Part shown: positions 26,880-36,810 of the stretch, one piece after another
Position numbering within the stretch: the first letter of the stretch is position 1
Layout of the letters: each line of letters starts with the position of its first letter
The notes under the pieces: model-generated
Seen by the model: only the letters and a program-made list of their open reading frames with translations
What the model was told of the DNA's origin: nothing
The model's database searches: none
Program-made: the position numbers and the translations under genes
Source: a virus
Length of the DNA stretch: 41,067 nt
Strand: one strand, 5' to 3'
Virus record (IMG/VR): IMGVR_UViG_3300030328_001789
Location: 5,337 to 46,403 of that record

Positions 26880-27022
26880 TTCGTTCCCCGAAACCCCCCC
26901 CAGAAGCGAAGCACTATTTTTTATTTTTCAAAAGCCTATAGCTATAAGCTCTAGCTCAAGCTCAGAGAAAAAAAATCTGTGAAGGATAGATCATATAAGT
27001 ATTAACAGGTTAATGTTTAATA
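26880..27022. other. Convergent intergenic region
   Basis: About 140 bp between the end of the plus-strand recombination operon and the stop of the minus-strand giant gene. It contains an eight-C run (26894-26901), an imperfect palindrome around TATAGCTATA (26938-26947) and the ATTAAC palindrome at 27001-27014. No clear intrinsic terminator was found for either side. Confidence 0.45.
27001..27014. repeat. Perfect ATTAAC palindrome copy
   Basis: ATTAAC-AG-GTTAAT with perfect inverted arms, followed by TTTAATACTAG (27016-27026), a half copy of the operator-like CTAG repeat. It lies just beyond the stop codon of the giant gene. Confidence 0.55.
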
Positions 27023-30000
27023 CTAGTTGCTTAAATCTAAGTTGCTTGATCTAGCTTGGGGTTCTATCTCTCGATAATAGAATTTTCTTAAGTCTGGTAC
27101 ACTTGCCAAAACATCATTTCTATTTTCTTTAATCTGTAGCAGTAACTCAGCTTTTTGCTGTGAGTTAAAATTAGGACTGTTTCTTACTTGGGTTTCTAAC
27201 TCTCGTAACTCAGCTAACTCCTCAGCGTATTCACCTAGAGTTGAATCTATCTCTTTCAAAGCATCAGCCATTCCTAAATTATATTCATCTGTAAAACCTA
27301 AAGCACCAACATCACCCTCGTCAACTAATTTTTTTTCTAATATTCCAAAAGCCCTTCGCAAATCTGCTGCATTTCTATAAAGGTCATAAAATAAATTTTG
27401 TTTTTGAGTTCCTTCTGGGCTTGCAACAAATGAACTTATAACTGGTAATTCATATAATTGTTTTTCAGGTGCTGGTACATCGGAAAAATTATCTTTATAT
27501 ATTTGATCTGCAATACTAATAGCATACCCACCTAATGTTCCGCCATATCCTCTTACAGTATTCTCTACATACAAAGGACTTGTATCCCACCAATCACCTG
27601 CAGCTTTAAACATTTCAGGAGTCGTTGCTCTATAAATTAACTGACCATCTTTATCTGCCATTGTTTCTAAATAGCTAGGAATAATTTTATTGCCTGTATA
27701 AAAATCATAGTTCAACCAATTTTCTGCGATTGGTTCTATAGCAGAAACTTGCAATGGATTAATGGCAATAGTTGACATAGATATTTTTTTAAATGCATTA
27801 ATAGAATCTCTGCCTTCATCCGTACCATCCATATATCTAAGCATTCTTTCTGGAAAAGTTACAGCCAATGCACCAACTTCAAAAGCTTTTGGTATTTTAA
27901 ATGTATATCCAGTAGGGTTCATACTGCCGGGTATAATAATATTATTATTGATAATATCATCATCCATTTCTTCGTATTCTTCAGAATCTCTTACTAGCAT
28001 ATAGTAGTATGTAGCACCAGCCATAACAGCTAATACTCTACTCCACACACCTGCCATTCTTGGTGCTCTACTTAAAGTTTTTCCAATACCATATCTGCCA
28101 ACTAATCCTCTACCAAAAACATCTACACCTTGTATTCTTGGATTTAAAAACATAGTCCAACTAGCTAAGTTTTGCATTAAAGGATTGTTTCCTTTTTTAG
28201 TAAAGTTTAATACTTCTAATGCTTGAAAGTTAGCCTCTGCTAAATTACCTGTTCTATTAATTGTATCTTCCCAAACAGCCATCCTACCTGCAGCATCAAT
28301 AGCTGGGTTAACTTCACCAAACAATTCCCAAAGCTTTACGAAAGCGTCAAATGGTAATGTTGTAATTTTTCTAATAGTTGAACGAGATTGTTTTATTTCT
28401 TTGTTATATAATTTTTTAACTAATTCTTCGGTGTCTGTAACTGTAGAAACAACATTGTCATATCCTGTTACTATTCCTGCTCGTCTTAATTCAAGATAGC
28501 TTTCTGGTAAATTACCTGTAAGTTTGCCAGTTAAAACTTTAGCAAAGTTTTTAAACTGTGAAACAAAAGGTATTTGTTTATTTAATCTTGCACCAGATAA
28601 AGCAGTAACTGAAAAAGTTTCTCTCATAAAAGCAGCAATCCAAAAGCTAGGCGACAATGTAATAAGCTGTGATCTTATTGATTTAACTGATTTAAAAAAT
28701 CTATCAACAATAGAACCTGCAGAATTTTCTATAACATAATCTCCATTTAAAAATATAGTAGCTGCTTGGTATCGTGAAGGATCAACAACTTGAAAAGTTT
28801 TTGTTTCTCCTTCTACTCTAATTCTTACATGACCAACTTTAGGTCTTGGACCTTTAGTTCCTTTAACTTGTTTGGCAGTACCCTCTAAAACAAAGTTACG
28901 CATTGCTCTATTCATAGCAACATTCTTCATTCCCATTGTAATAGCTGCTCTTAAATTTCTAGATATACCTGTAATTGGATCAACAATATCTTTAGTTTCA
29001 CTACCTTTAGCTACTTTAAATGGATTAATTGATAGCCCACCAAATATTTGTGGACCTTTAAATCCTGTTTCCATTCCTTCTAATGGTCTAAAGAATGGTA
29101 TGTAATCACTATTAGCTGTCCATATGTTTGCTGTTTTTTCTGTAAGCATTCCAGTATCTACAAGAAACTGCACGATATGTTTATTCCAAAACTGATATTG
29201 ATCAGCCATTACCTGTAACTCTGGATAATCTTTTAATGCTTGGGCTGCTTGTTTTCTGTGGGCATCTGTAACTTTTACTGCTCTACCTTCTTTATCAAAT
29301 CTAGTTTCTCTTTGTACACGCATGACTGCCTGCCATAACATTAATTTATTACCATCATTATTTCTAAGTATGCCTTCAAATATTTTAGCTGGTGGTATTA
29401 CTTCTTGTCCTTCAAAACCTTTTAAGTTAGATGCACTTCTTACAGTAGTTAATCCTTGTTCTTTGTCATAGATTGGAAACCCATGTTGAAAAGATTGCAT
29501 AAATATCTCGCCTGATCTATCAGCAAAAAATGCAGCAGCAGCAGCAGAATTACTAGCAAGTAAAATCTTATCTCCTATTTCTGGATTTTTTCTACCAACA
29601 GAATAATCAGAAGCAACAAGCCCTGAGTATCTATCTATAATTTCTTCTCTTAATTTACTTGGAGCAAAAGTATTTTCAAACTCATATTTACCTTTAAGCA
29701 ATAAACTGATGGTGCTTTCTTTACCATTTATTTCATCATATACAGTAAGGTCGCTAATTAAATCCATTGCATTATTATTTAATGGCTTACTATTTTTTAA
29801 TGAGTATTTAATTCTATTTGGATTACTGATAGACGAATCAATAACATCGTTAGGATTAGGATCGGAAGGAGTATTCTTGCTTAATTTAAGTTGTTCGAGT
29901 ACAGCATACTGTGCTTCAGGAGAAGCCTTGCTACTTACAAGAGAGGTATAATTTCCTGCTCTTGCTTTGTCTTCTTGGGCTTTGACTTCAATGACTGCTT

Positions 30001-33000
30001 CTTCAATAGCTTCAGATAGTCTTGTTCGTTCTGCATAGCTTTGTCGAACATCTCCGATTCCAATTTGTCTTGGACTTCCGAACTGGCGAAATAGTTGGGT
30101 ATTGTCTTCTTCAACTGTCTGTTGCCCCTGTGCAAAGTTATTATTTAAGAACGCAAAGTTAGTTACTAAGCCTGTTCTCTTTAATTCATTATAGGTATCT
30201 CTTGGCGTATTATCAACATCAACAAAATAATCTGTAGCTATAAGCCTTCCGCTATCTACAAATCTATTTAACATTCTAATTAAAGCATGGTTAAAGTCTG
30301 TATCAATAAGACCAACACTTACTTTATAGCCTTTATCTTGTAGCATTTTTATTTTCTTTTCTATGCTCTGATACTTTCTACTACTACCAACACTAGGAAT
30401 AATAATGTTACTACCATTATCGCTTAATGTTTTTAATACTATATTGCTATATTCACTTGACATAGGTGCGACTGAGTTAGCACCTAGTCCACTACCAAAT
30501 CCCGGCAAGATTCTTTTAGCATCATCTGAATCTATAATGGCTGCTTGTTGTTCTATTGCTAGTTGTTCTGCATAAAATGATTTACCTGATGCTGGTAAAC
30601 CAATTAAAATTGTAGCTTTCTTACCTTGTTCTACAGTATTACCTGCATAACTATTAGCTTTATTAATTAAATCTAATACAGTTTGTGTTTGTATTTCTTC
30701 TTCGTATATAGGAATGCTAAACATTCTTTGTTCAGCTTCGACTAATGAAGGATGATTAAGTAATTCTAATAACTGCTCTTGATTAATAGATGAAAGATCA
30801 ATGTCATTAATTAATTGTTTTAATTTATTTTGTTCATTGGCAAACTCTCTATCATCCATTGTTCTAAGAATAGGTTCATTTAATCCACCTAATCCTAATA
30901 GTTCTTGCTGTATAAACTCTCTAGTATTTTCTTCGCCTTTGAATTTTTCTTTTTGTATTCTTTCATGAATTTTTTTAACTTCTATTTCAGGCACTCTATC
31001 TATACCAGATATTTCTAAGTCTTCTCTATTAACAAGCAACTCCATTTCATCAGCATAACTATATTCTTGTAAAGAAGTTTGACTTTGTATAGGAGAAAAA
31101 TTAATTTGACTTTTTGGTATCATTAATGCGTTCATATTAGCAAGAACTTTTGATTTAGGAATTAAAAATTCTTGAACAACTACTGGTTGTGGATCAACTC
31201 TATCTTTTGCAGTTCCTACATATTGTGATGCAAAAATATTTGCTGCTTCTTTATTTGTTGTAACAGGAATAACATTGTATTGATCTTTAATATTTCCGCC
31301 TCTATATACAACAATATATTCAGGAAAATTTTCTAATGATGCATCTGTAATTTCTTTAATTATTTCTTGTGCATTTGGAATTTGATTAATAGTTTCTGTG
31401 TTGTCTAATCCATAATCATTAATTTGATTAGAATAACCTTCAGTTATAGTATTTAAATCATTTTCTAAAGTAGCAGCTATAAAATCAGAGCCTTTTCTTT
31501 TAGATATTTCAATTAAAAATGGTAATAAATTATTACTTGAAGATGCAATATTATTAATTGCATCTTTTAAAGATGTTATATTAAGATCAGTATCAGTTTT
31601 AACATAAGTTTCTAAATTATTATAATTAGCTTCTTCCATTAACTCTTGAACTGTAGCGTTATCTAATCTACCTGCTGTTCTTTTAAGACTATATTTTGTT
31701 CTAGGTGATTGACCTATTAGTGGTTCAATGTTTTCTTCTGATACTTTATTTAAAGGAATGCTGCTAGATTCTATGCCAAATAATTGTTCTCCTTGTTTGT
31801 TATAAGGATTAGACATGGTGGCATCACCTGCATTATATATTCTAGGATGAAAGCCTACTGCCCTAAGAGGAACATTAACTGTGGTTACTTTAGTTTTATT
31901 ACCTAATGGTGTGTAATATAAATGACCTTGTAGCTGTGCAGTTCTTATAGCATCAGCCTTGCTTCTATGCATAGTAGTAAATGTACTTCTAGAAACATCT
32001 CCTACTAAATACATGGGAGTTGTATTGTCTGGGTTTACTTCAATTAATCCTTTTTTAATATCAGTTTGTAAAGCTATTTGAGATAACATTCCAGTTACTG
32101 ACATAAAATTTCTTAATTCTTTTGGATTGTTTAAATCTTGCTTCCTTCTTTTAATAAGAAAGTTAGATAGTATTTCATCTTTGTTTTCAGAAACATTTGT
32201 AAACACATCCATTTGATCTGTAAATTGATTGTGCTTTAATCCAAAAAGAAACTCTCTTGTTAATGGACTTGCTCCTGATTTAGTTAAAGAATATTTTAGT
32301 TGTGGTGCATCAGACATTCTTGAATAGAATGAATCTTCTACTTCTTCAGTATCAATCCCAGCAGCTTTAGCTGTTTGTATAATGTTTTCAAAACCAGAAT
32401 TAACTCTGTCTAGTTCTAATGTAGTTCTAACTATGCCTGTTTCTCTGTTGCTTATATTTCCTTTTTGAATTTTGTTAAATATATCTGTAGCATTTTGAAA
32501 ACCATTATCTTGAAATGCATTGCTAGTTTTTTCAAAAAAGTTAGAAACTTTATTAAATATTTGTTGCGGTTTACCTGTAATACTTTTTTTATTTTTTGCA
32601 AAATCTTCAAAGGCTCTAGCAATAGCTTCTTCTACTACAGTTGCCTCATCTGTTACTCTTTTATCTGCACTTGCTTCAACAACATTTTCTCTTATAGATT
32701 GTTCGTAATAAGTTTCTTTTGATCCTTTAGGTTTTTTATTTAATACATAGTTTTTGAGTGTTGTATATTCAGATTCATTTATTACATCAGCTTGTCTTAA
32801 TGCGTGCCAATTTTCATGTACTAAAGTTACTGCTAATTCTGATAAATATTTTTCAGGATTATTTTTATAATCTTGTCCTGCCCTATCTATAGGAATTATT
32901 ATTTGATCAAATACAGGATTATAAATACCTGCTGCATCACTTACTATTTGTCCTTGTGTATCTGTTAAATAATCTACAAATTTAATACCTGTACTTTCTA

Positions 33001-35554
33001 AACCAATTTTTTTAAATTGTTCTAACAAAGAAGATTTAATTTTTTCTAATCTTTGATTATCATTTACTTCGCCTTCAAGTTTTAAACTTCCATCAAAGTT
33101 ATACTTTTGATTGCCTGTTCCAACAAATTTATATCTACCATTTGTTTCTTTAACATAACCAGCAGTTACTAAATCTTCTCTTAGTCTTTTTGCTTCTTCG
33201 GCATTTAATGATGTGTTGTCTTGGATTGTTTTTAAACTTGGATTGTTTAATTTAATGATAGCTTCTAGTGCTTTAGAGTAGTCATTGAGATTGTATGTGC
33301 GTGTAGAAAAATCAGGCAATGGTATTGTCTGAGATGATTGTGGTAATTCATTAATAGCTGCGTATAAAATTCTGCGTTGAGCAGCACTCATGCTATCTAT
33401 ATTAGTTTCACCAGTTAGTTGTAAAGCTAATCTTTTAAAAGCATTACCATTAAAATCTACATCAATATTTTTTTGTTTAAATAATTTTTTTAATTTAGGA
33501 ATAGAAATATTATCTAACTTAGAAATTGTAATTAATTCTTCATAAGTTGGATCAGCTTTAAAATCTTCTGCTCTTTGATTTATTATTTTGTCAAACTGAG
33601 ATTTAGATAAAATATTTTTTAATTCACTTATAGAGATAGAATTTTTTGAACCTGTAGCATTTTTAATTAACTCTAATGTCTGTGCATTTATATCTAATTC
33701 TTCAAGTTCTTGTATGCTTATACCATCATAGTATGGGTTGTTTAATATTCTGCCTAAACTTTTTATAGTTGGATTATCTTTATCAGCATTTTGCATTAAC
33801 AATATATCTTGAGTTGTATCTATTGCATATTGTATTTGGCTAATAGAACTTAATTCTCTTTGTATCTTTAATGCTTGTTGTTGTGATTGATAAGTATAAG
33901 TTTGGTTTGTTTTAGGGTTTACTAATGGATTACCTGTAACATCATAAATAGTAAATGTTCCATCTTCATTTGTTTTAACTGTAAATGCATTTGGATATTG
34001 ACCTGTTTCATTACTTACAACTGTAGGAAAGTTTTCAGGACTTCTTGAGCTATCTGTAAAATCTTCGTATATTTCAAATGCTATTTTAAATTCTGGAGAT
34101 GCATCTATAAATTCATCAATAGCTTGTGAATATGCTTCTTCTGGAGTTTGATTAACATCTTCTAATATTTTTGCTCTTGCTTTTACTTGTTGTTTAAGAC
34201 TTTCAGATTTTTGTCCATCTATTTCTTTTGCTCTATTTATAGTATCTTCAAATTGAATTTGTTTTCTTAGATGATTTTCTTGTGCTACATTTTTAGCTCT
34301 TACATATTCATTTCTACCTGCTGATAGCTGTGCAAATGTAACTTCTACAGGGGCAAATGCAAATTCACCTATTGCTTCAAAAGCTATGTCAGCATAGTTT
34401 AGGTTTTCTCCTTCTTCTAAGTTAAAGTATTGAGCTAAAGCCTCACCAGTAGCTCCTAGTGTTGCTTGTATAGGTGATTGTGCTGATGAGTTAATAGCTG
34501 CTCTAGCCATCCAATTTTGTACTTTAGCTGGTGCTAATACTTTAGTTCCTATTCCAAAAGATATAGCGTCTAAAGAACCAATAGCAATTCCACGCTTAGT
34601 TGAATATAATTCTGCTGCTTCTATTAATTCTTCATTACGATAGGCAGCATCTAAAGATACTGGGTCTGTAACATCTACACCTTTTTTAGTTAAGTATTCA
34701 AAGAAAGACCGATTTGCATCTATTACTCCTGAGGTAGTACCTGCTGCTGCTGCACCTGCAAATGGACCGCCAATTACAGTAGCCATTGCTCCAGCAGCTA
34801 AAGACTGAACCATAGGTACTGAACTTAATCCTAAAATGTCTCCAACTATATCAATTTTTTGAGATAGTGTTGTGCCTTGTGTAAGATTGTATAAAACATT
34901 TTCTTTATTAGGATATTGACTGGTTATCTTTAACGCATCAGATTGTAGTATCTCATTTGCTTTGGCTTGTTCTTTACTTGTCTGTTCAGTTAACTCAGTT
35001 TTATAAGCATATAAACCAACTTCAGTTGCTCTATCTTTTTTTTCTAATTGCTGTTGAGCCATAAACCCAAAGTTTGGTGCTCCAAAACCTGTAGGCATTG
35101 TAAGAGTAGGTAGCTCATCTCTTTGTTTATCAACTTGTGTACCATTTAAAATTAAATTTAGTCTATCTATTTCTTCTTGATTGCCTTCTGCAGTAGCTAT
35201 TTCTAATTGTTTTTCTATTTCTTGTACTTGAGAATCTATACTTCTATATTCTTTTTGCAGTTTATTAATTTGAGTTTCGAGTAAACTTTGCTCTACTTGT
35301 TTACCAAAAGAATTGCCTTCTTGATACAAACCATACTCTTGTAGTTCTGCTGGAGATACATAGTCTGGATCGTCAGGTCTTGTGCCACCTAAACCTGTTA
35401 ATGCATCTAAACCAAAACCTGCTGCAGTTGCTCCTTGTGTACGCAAATAAATTTGTGAGTCATCTTGTGGAGTAAAATCTGGCTCAGAGTCTTCTAATGA
35501 TTCATTATATAAACCATATTTTTTTAGTTCTTCATCAGAAAAATTAATAGCCAT
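27023..35554 (-). CDS. Giant polyvalent virion protein (2843 aa) with LPD38-like C-terminal region
   Basis: Multi-domain protein. Gly/Ala-rich hydrophobic stretches lie near residues 235-400. Residues 913-917 are 'HENWH', a zincin-type site. YRGG at 1417-1420, a TT pair some 12 residues later and EME at 1503-1505 fit an R-S-E type ADP-ribosyltransferase. 'GLPASGKS' at 1652-1659 starts a zeta-toxin/kinase-like P-loop. From about 2285, 'LSPSFWIAAFMRE' (2300-2312) marks a large-polyvalent-protein domain of the LPD38 type, with a possible membrane helix near 2503-2522. Polyvalent proteins are packaged in virions and injected to neutralise host defences and remodel host factors. It is the last gene of the minus-strand structural block, consistent with an internal virion protein. 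Confidence 0.75.
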   Translation of the reverse strand: MAINFSDEELKKYGLYNESLEDSEPDFTPQDDSQIYLRTQGATAAGFGLDALTGLGGTRPDDPDYVSPAELQEYGLYQEGNSFGKQVEQSLLETQINKLQKEYRSIDSQVQEIEKQLEIATAEGNQEEIDRLNLILNGTQVDKQRDELPTLTMPTGFGAPNFGFMAQQQLEKKDRATEVGLYAYKTELTEQTSKEQAKANEILQSDALKITSQYPNKENVLYNLTQGTTLSQKIDIVGDILGLSSVPMVQSLAAGAMATVIGGPFAGAAAAGTTSGVIDANRSFFEYLTKKGVDVTDPVSLDAAYRNEELIEAAELYSTKRGIAIGSLDAISFGIGTKVLAPAKVQNWMARAAINSSAQSPIQATLGATGEALAQYFNLEEGENLNYADIAFEAIGEFAFAPVEVTFAQLSAGRNEYVRAKNVAQENHLRKQIQFEDTINRAKEIDGQKSESLKQQVKARAKILEDVNQTPEEAYSQAIDEFIDASPEFKIAFEIYEDFTDSSRSPENFPTVVSNETGQYPNAFTVKTNEDGTFTIYDVTGNPLVNPKTNQTYTYQSQQQALKIQRELSSISQIQYAIDTTQDILLMQNADKDNPTIKSLGRILNNPYYDGISIQELEELDINAQTLELIKNATGSKNSISISELKNILSKSQFDKIINQRAEDFKADPTYEELITISKLDNISIPKLKKLFKQKNIDVDFNGNAFKRLALQLTGETNIDSMSAAQRRILYAAINELPQSSQTIPLPDFSTRTYNLNDYSKALEAIIKLNNPSLKTIQDNTSLNAEEAKRLREDLVTAGYVKETNGRYKFVGTGNQKYNFDGSLKLEGEVNDNQRLEKIKSSLLEQFKKIGLESTGIKFVDYLTDTQGQIVSDAAGIYNPVFDQIIIPIDRAGQDYKNNPEKYLSELAVTLVHENWHALRQADVINESEYTTLKNYVLNKKPKGSKETYYEQSIRENVVEASADKRVTDEATVVEEAIARAFEDFAKNKKSITGKPQQIFNKVSNFFEKTSNAFQDNGFQNATDIFNKIQKGNISNRETGIVRTTLELDRVNSGFENIIQTAKAAGIDTEEVEDSFYSRMSDAPQLKYSLTKSGASPLTREFLFGLKHNQFTDQMDVFTNVSENKDEILSNFLIKRRKQDLNNPKELRNFMSVTGMLSQIALQTDIKKGLIEVNPDNTTPMYLVGDVSRSTFTTMHRSKADAIRTAQLQGHLYYTPLGNKTKVTTVNVPLRAVGFHPRIYNAGDATMSNPYNKQGEQLFGIESSSIPLNKVSEENIEPLIGQSPRTKYSLKRTAGRLDNATVQELMEEANYNNLETYVKTDTDLNITSLKDAINNIASSSNNLLPFLIEISKRKGSDFIAATLENDLNTITEGYSNQINDYGLDNTETINQIPNAQEIIKEITDASLENFPEYIVVYRGGNIKDQYNVIPVTTNKEAANIFASQYVGTAKDRVDPQPVVVQEFLIPKSKVLANMNALMIPKSQINFSPIQSQTSLQEYSYADEMELLVNREDLEISGIDRVPEIEVKKIHERIQKEKFKGEENTREFIQQELLGLGGLNEPILRTMDDREFANEQNKLKQLINDIDLSSINQEQLLELLNHPSLVEAEQRMFSIPIYEEEIQTQTVLDLINKANSYAGNTVEQGKKATILIGLPASGKSFYAEQLAIEQQAAIIDSDDAKRILPGFGSGLGANSVAPMSSEYSNIVLKTLSDNGSNIIIPSVGSSRKYQSIEKKIKMLQDKGYKVSVGLIDTDFNHALIRMLNRFVDSGRLIATDYFVDVDNTPRDTYNELKRTGLVTNFAFLNNNFAQGQQTVEEDNTQLFRQFGSPRQIGIGDVRQSYAERTRLSEAIEEAVIEVKAQEDKARAGNYTSLVSSKASPEAQYAVLEQLKLSKNTPSDPNPNDVIDSSISNPNRIKYSLKNSKPLNNNAMDLISDLTVYDEINGKESTISLLLKGKYEFENTFAPSKLREEIIDRYSGLVASDYSVGRKNPEIGDKILLASNSAAAAAFFADRSGEIFMQSFQHGFPIYDKEQGLTTVRSASNLKGFEGQEVIPPAKIFEGILRNNDGNKLMLWQAVMRVQRETRFDKEGRAVKVTDAHRKQAAQALKDYPELQVMADQYQFWNKHIVQFLVDTGMLTEKTANIWTANSDYIPFFRPLEGMETGFKGPQIFGGLSINPFKVAKGSETKDIVDPITGISRNLRAAITMGMKNVAMNRAMRNFVLEGTAKQVKGTKGPRPKVGHVRIRVEGETKTFQVVDPSRYQAATIFLNGDYVIENSAGSIVDRFFKSVKSIRSQLITLSPSFWIAAFMRETFSVTALSGARLNKQIPFVSQFKNFAKVLTGKLTGNLPESYLELRRAGIVTGYDNVVSTVTDTEELVKKLYNKEIKQSRSTIRKITTLPFDAFVKLWELFGEVNPAIDAAGRMAVWEDTINRTGNLAEANFQALEVLNFTKKGNNPLMQNLASWTMFLNPRIQGVDVFGRGLVGRYGIGKTLSRAPRMAGVWSRVLAVMAGATYYYMLVRDSEEYEEMDDDIINNNIIIPGSMNPTGYTFKIPKAFEVGALAVTFPERMLRYMDGTDEGRDSINAFKKISMSTIAINPLQVSAIEPIAENWLNYDFYTGNKIIPSYLETMADKDGQLIYRATTPEMFKAAGDWWDTSPLYVENTVRGYGGTLGGYAISIADQIYKDNFSDVPAPEKQLYELPVISSFVASPEGTQKQNLFYDLYRNAADLRRAFGILEKKLVDEGDVGALGFTDEYNLGMADALKEIDSTLGEYAEELAELRELETQVRNSPNFNSQQKAELLLQIKENRNDVLASVPDLRKFYYREIEPQARSSNLDLSN

Positions 35555-35556
35555 GA

Positions 35557-36792
35557 TTAACTACTAGGTATTGGCTCTAATCCTGCTTGTTGTCTTGCTA
35601 GTGCTGAAGCTTTTGCTTTTTGTTCTAGAGTTAATGCTTCCCATGCAGCATTCATTTCTTCTGCAGATTTTTTTGGATTTGCTTTCTTCCATTGCACTTG
35701 CCAAGTTAATTTATCAATACCTGTAGGCTCTAGCTCAGTTGCAAATTCTGTTTGCTGTCTTATTGTTTGACCATATATACTACTTGCAGCAATTCTCTGA
35801 CTTGCCATGTTGTTTAGTTTATTGTAATCAATTTCTCCTACTACTGTATTGCCACTTGGATCAGCCATTGCTTCTTCTTCAGTAAAGTAAATAGGTAATG
35901 TTTTGGCTTTATCTTTTTCAGTAAGATTTAATATGCCAACTATCTCTTGTTCTGTTTTACTCATCTGATCAAATTTAGCTTTATCTTTTGCATTCTGAGT
36001 AAGGTTAGTATAATAATTTTCCATCATTCTGTTGTAATCACTTTTCTGCAATATTCCCACATCAGCAGCCCTTTGTGTTCTTTCTTTTCCTTCTTGTGCA
36101 GCTTTTAATGTAGCTTGTTCAAGTTGTAATTTTTGCATATTGCTTTCTTTCTTATCTATTTGTTCATTAGTTTTAGCAATACTGTCTATTGTGCTTGATA
36201 GATTCTTGTTTAAATCTTGTGGAGTGGCAGATGTACCTACAGCTAATCCAGCTTTAAGAAGATTTAATCCACCTAAAAATTTCTTTTCTTCTGCAATTTT
36301 TTTAGGCATAAGTTTATTCATAGATTCATAATACTCACGAATAAGTTTTTCTGATGCAGATTCTTCTCTATCTTTTGCAGTTCCATAATTTATGTAATCA
36401 AAATACCCTTGTGTTTTAGGGTCTATACCTTCATACAAATCAGGAACTTGTGTTCCGGGTGACATCATTACAGGTTGATTGCTCATCATAGGTTGTGCTG
36501 GTTGGGCTTGTGGTTTTGGTTGTAATAAACTACCAATACCCTGTTGCATTGCATTAGGTTGTGGTTGAGCCTGTGCTACCTGCATAGCCATTTCTTCACG
36601 CATTGAAGGTCTAGGTGGGGTTTTAGCATTTGCAGCCATACGCCCCTCGTAGTCAGTACGCATTTCTTGTCTGCGTTGTATCTCTGACATAACTAAATAT
36701 TGTGGAAACATTCCAGATGGATTAGTCATTTCATTTGAAAGACTATCGTCTGGAACTGATTTTAATTTATCTTCTACTTCAATTATATTCAT
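35557..36792 (-). CDS. Putative internal virion protein (411 aa)
   Basis: Unrecognised. A low-complexity Gln/Pro/Met-rich segment (about residues 74-114) precedes a helical region with a probable coiled coil around residues 195-240 ('IDKKESNMQKLQLEQATLKA'). No catalytic motif. It lies 2 bp upstream of the giant gene and downstream of other large structural proteins, so it is probably an ejected or internal virion component. A perfect ATTAAC palindrome occupies its ribosome-binding region and there is no good Shine-Dalgarno site. Confidence 0.6.
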   Translation of the reverse strand: MNIIEVEDKLKSVPDDSLSNEMTNPSGMFPQYLVMSEIQRRQEMRTDYEGRMAANAKTPPRPSMREEMAMQVAQAQPQPNAMQQGIGSLLQPKPQAQPAQPMMSNQPVMMSPGTQVPDLYEGIDPKTQGYFDYINYGTAKDREESASEKLIREYYESMNKLMPKKIAEEKKFLGGLNLLKAGLAVGTSATPQDLNKNLSSTIDSIAKTNEQIDKKESNMQKLQLEQATLKAAQEGKERTQRAADVGILQKSDYNRMMENYYTNLTQNAKDKAKFDQMSKTEQEIVGILNLTEKDKAKTLPIYFTEEEAMADPSGNTVVGEIDYNKLNNMASQRIAASSIYGQTIRQQTEFATELEPTGIDKLTWQVQWKKANPKKSAEEMNAAWEALTLEQKAKASALARQQAGLEPIPSS

Positions 36793-36794
36793 GT

Positions 36795-36808
36795 ATTAAC
36801 CCGTTAAT
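36795..36808. repeat. Perfect ATTAAC palindrome copy
   Basis: ATTAAC-CC-GTTAAT, perfect arms, two bases upstream of the minus-strand start codon at 36792 and overlapping where the ribosome-binding site would be. Binding of a protein or formation of a hairpin here could control the 411-aa and giant-protein genes. Confidence 0.6.
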
Positions 36809-36810
36809 AT

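Noticed and set aside
32465-32722. Plus-strand open frames inside the giant gene and other structural genes
   Set aside because: Low-complexity Phe/Ile/Leu/Ser-rich shadow frames opposite AT-rich coding DNA, with no ribosome-binding sites.
27023-35554. N4-type virion RNA polymerase as an explanation for the giant protein
   Set aside because: I see no T7-like RNA polymerase catalytic motifs. The recognisable parts are zincin, ART-like, P-loop and LPD38-like.
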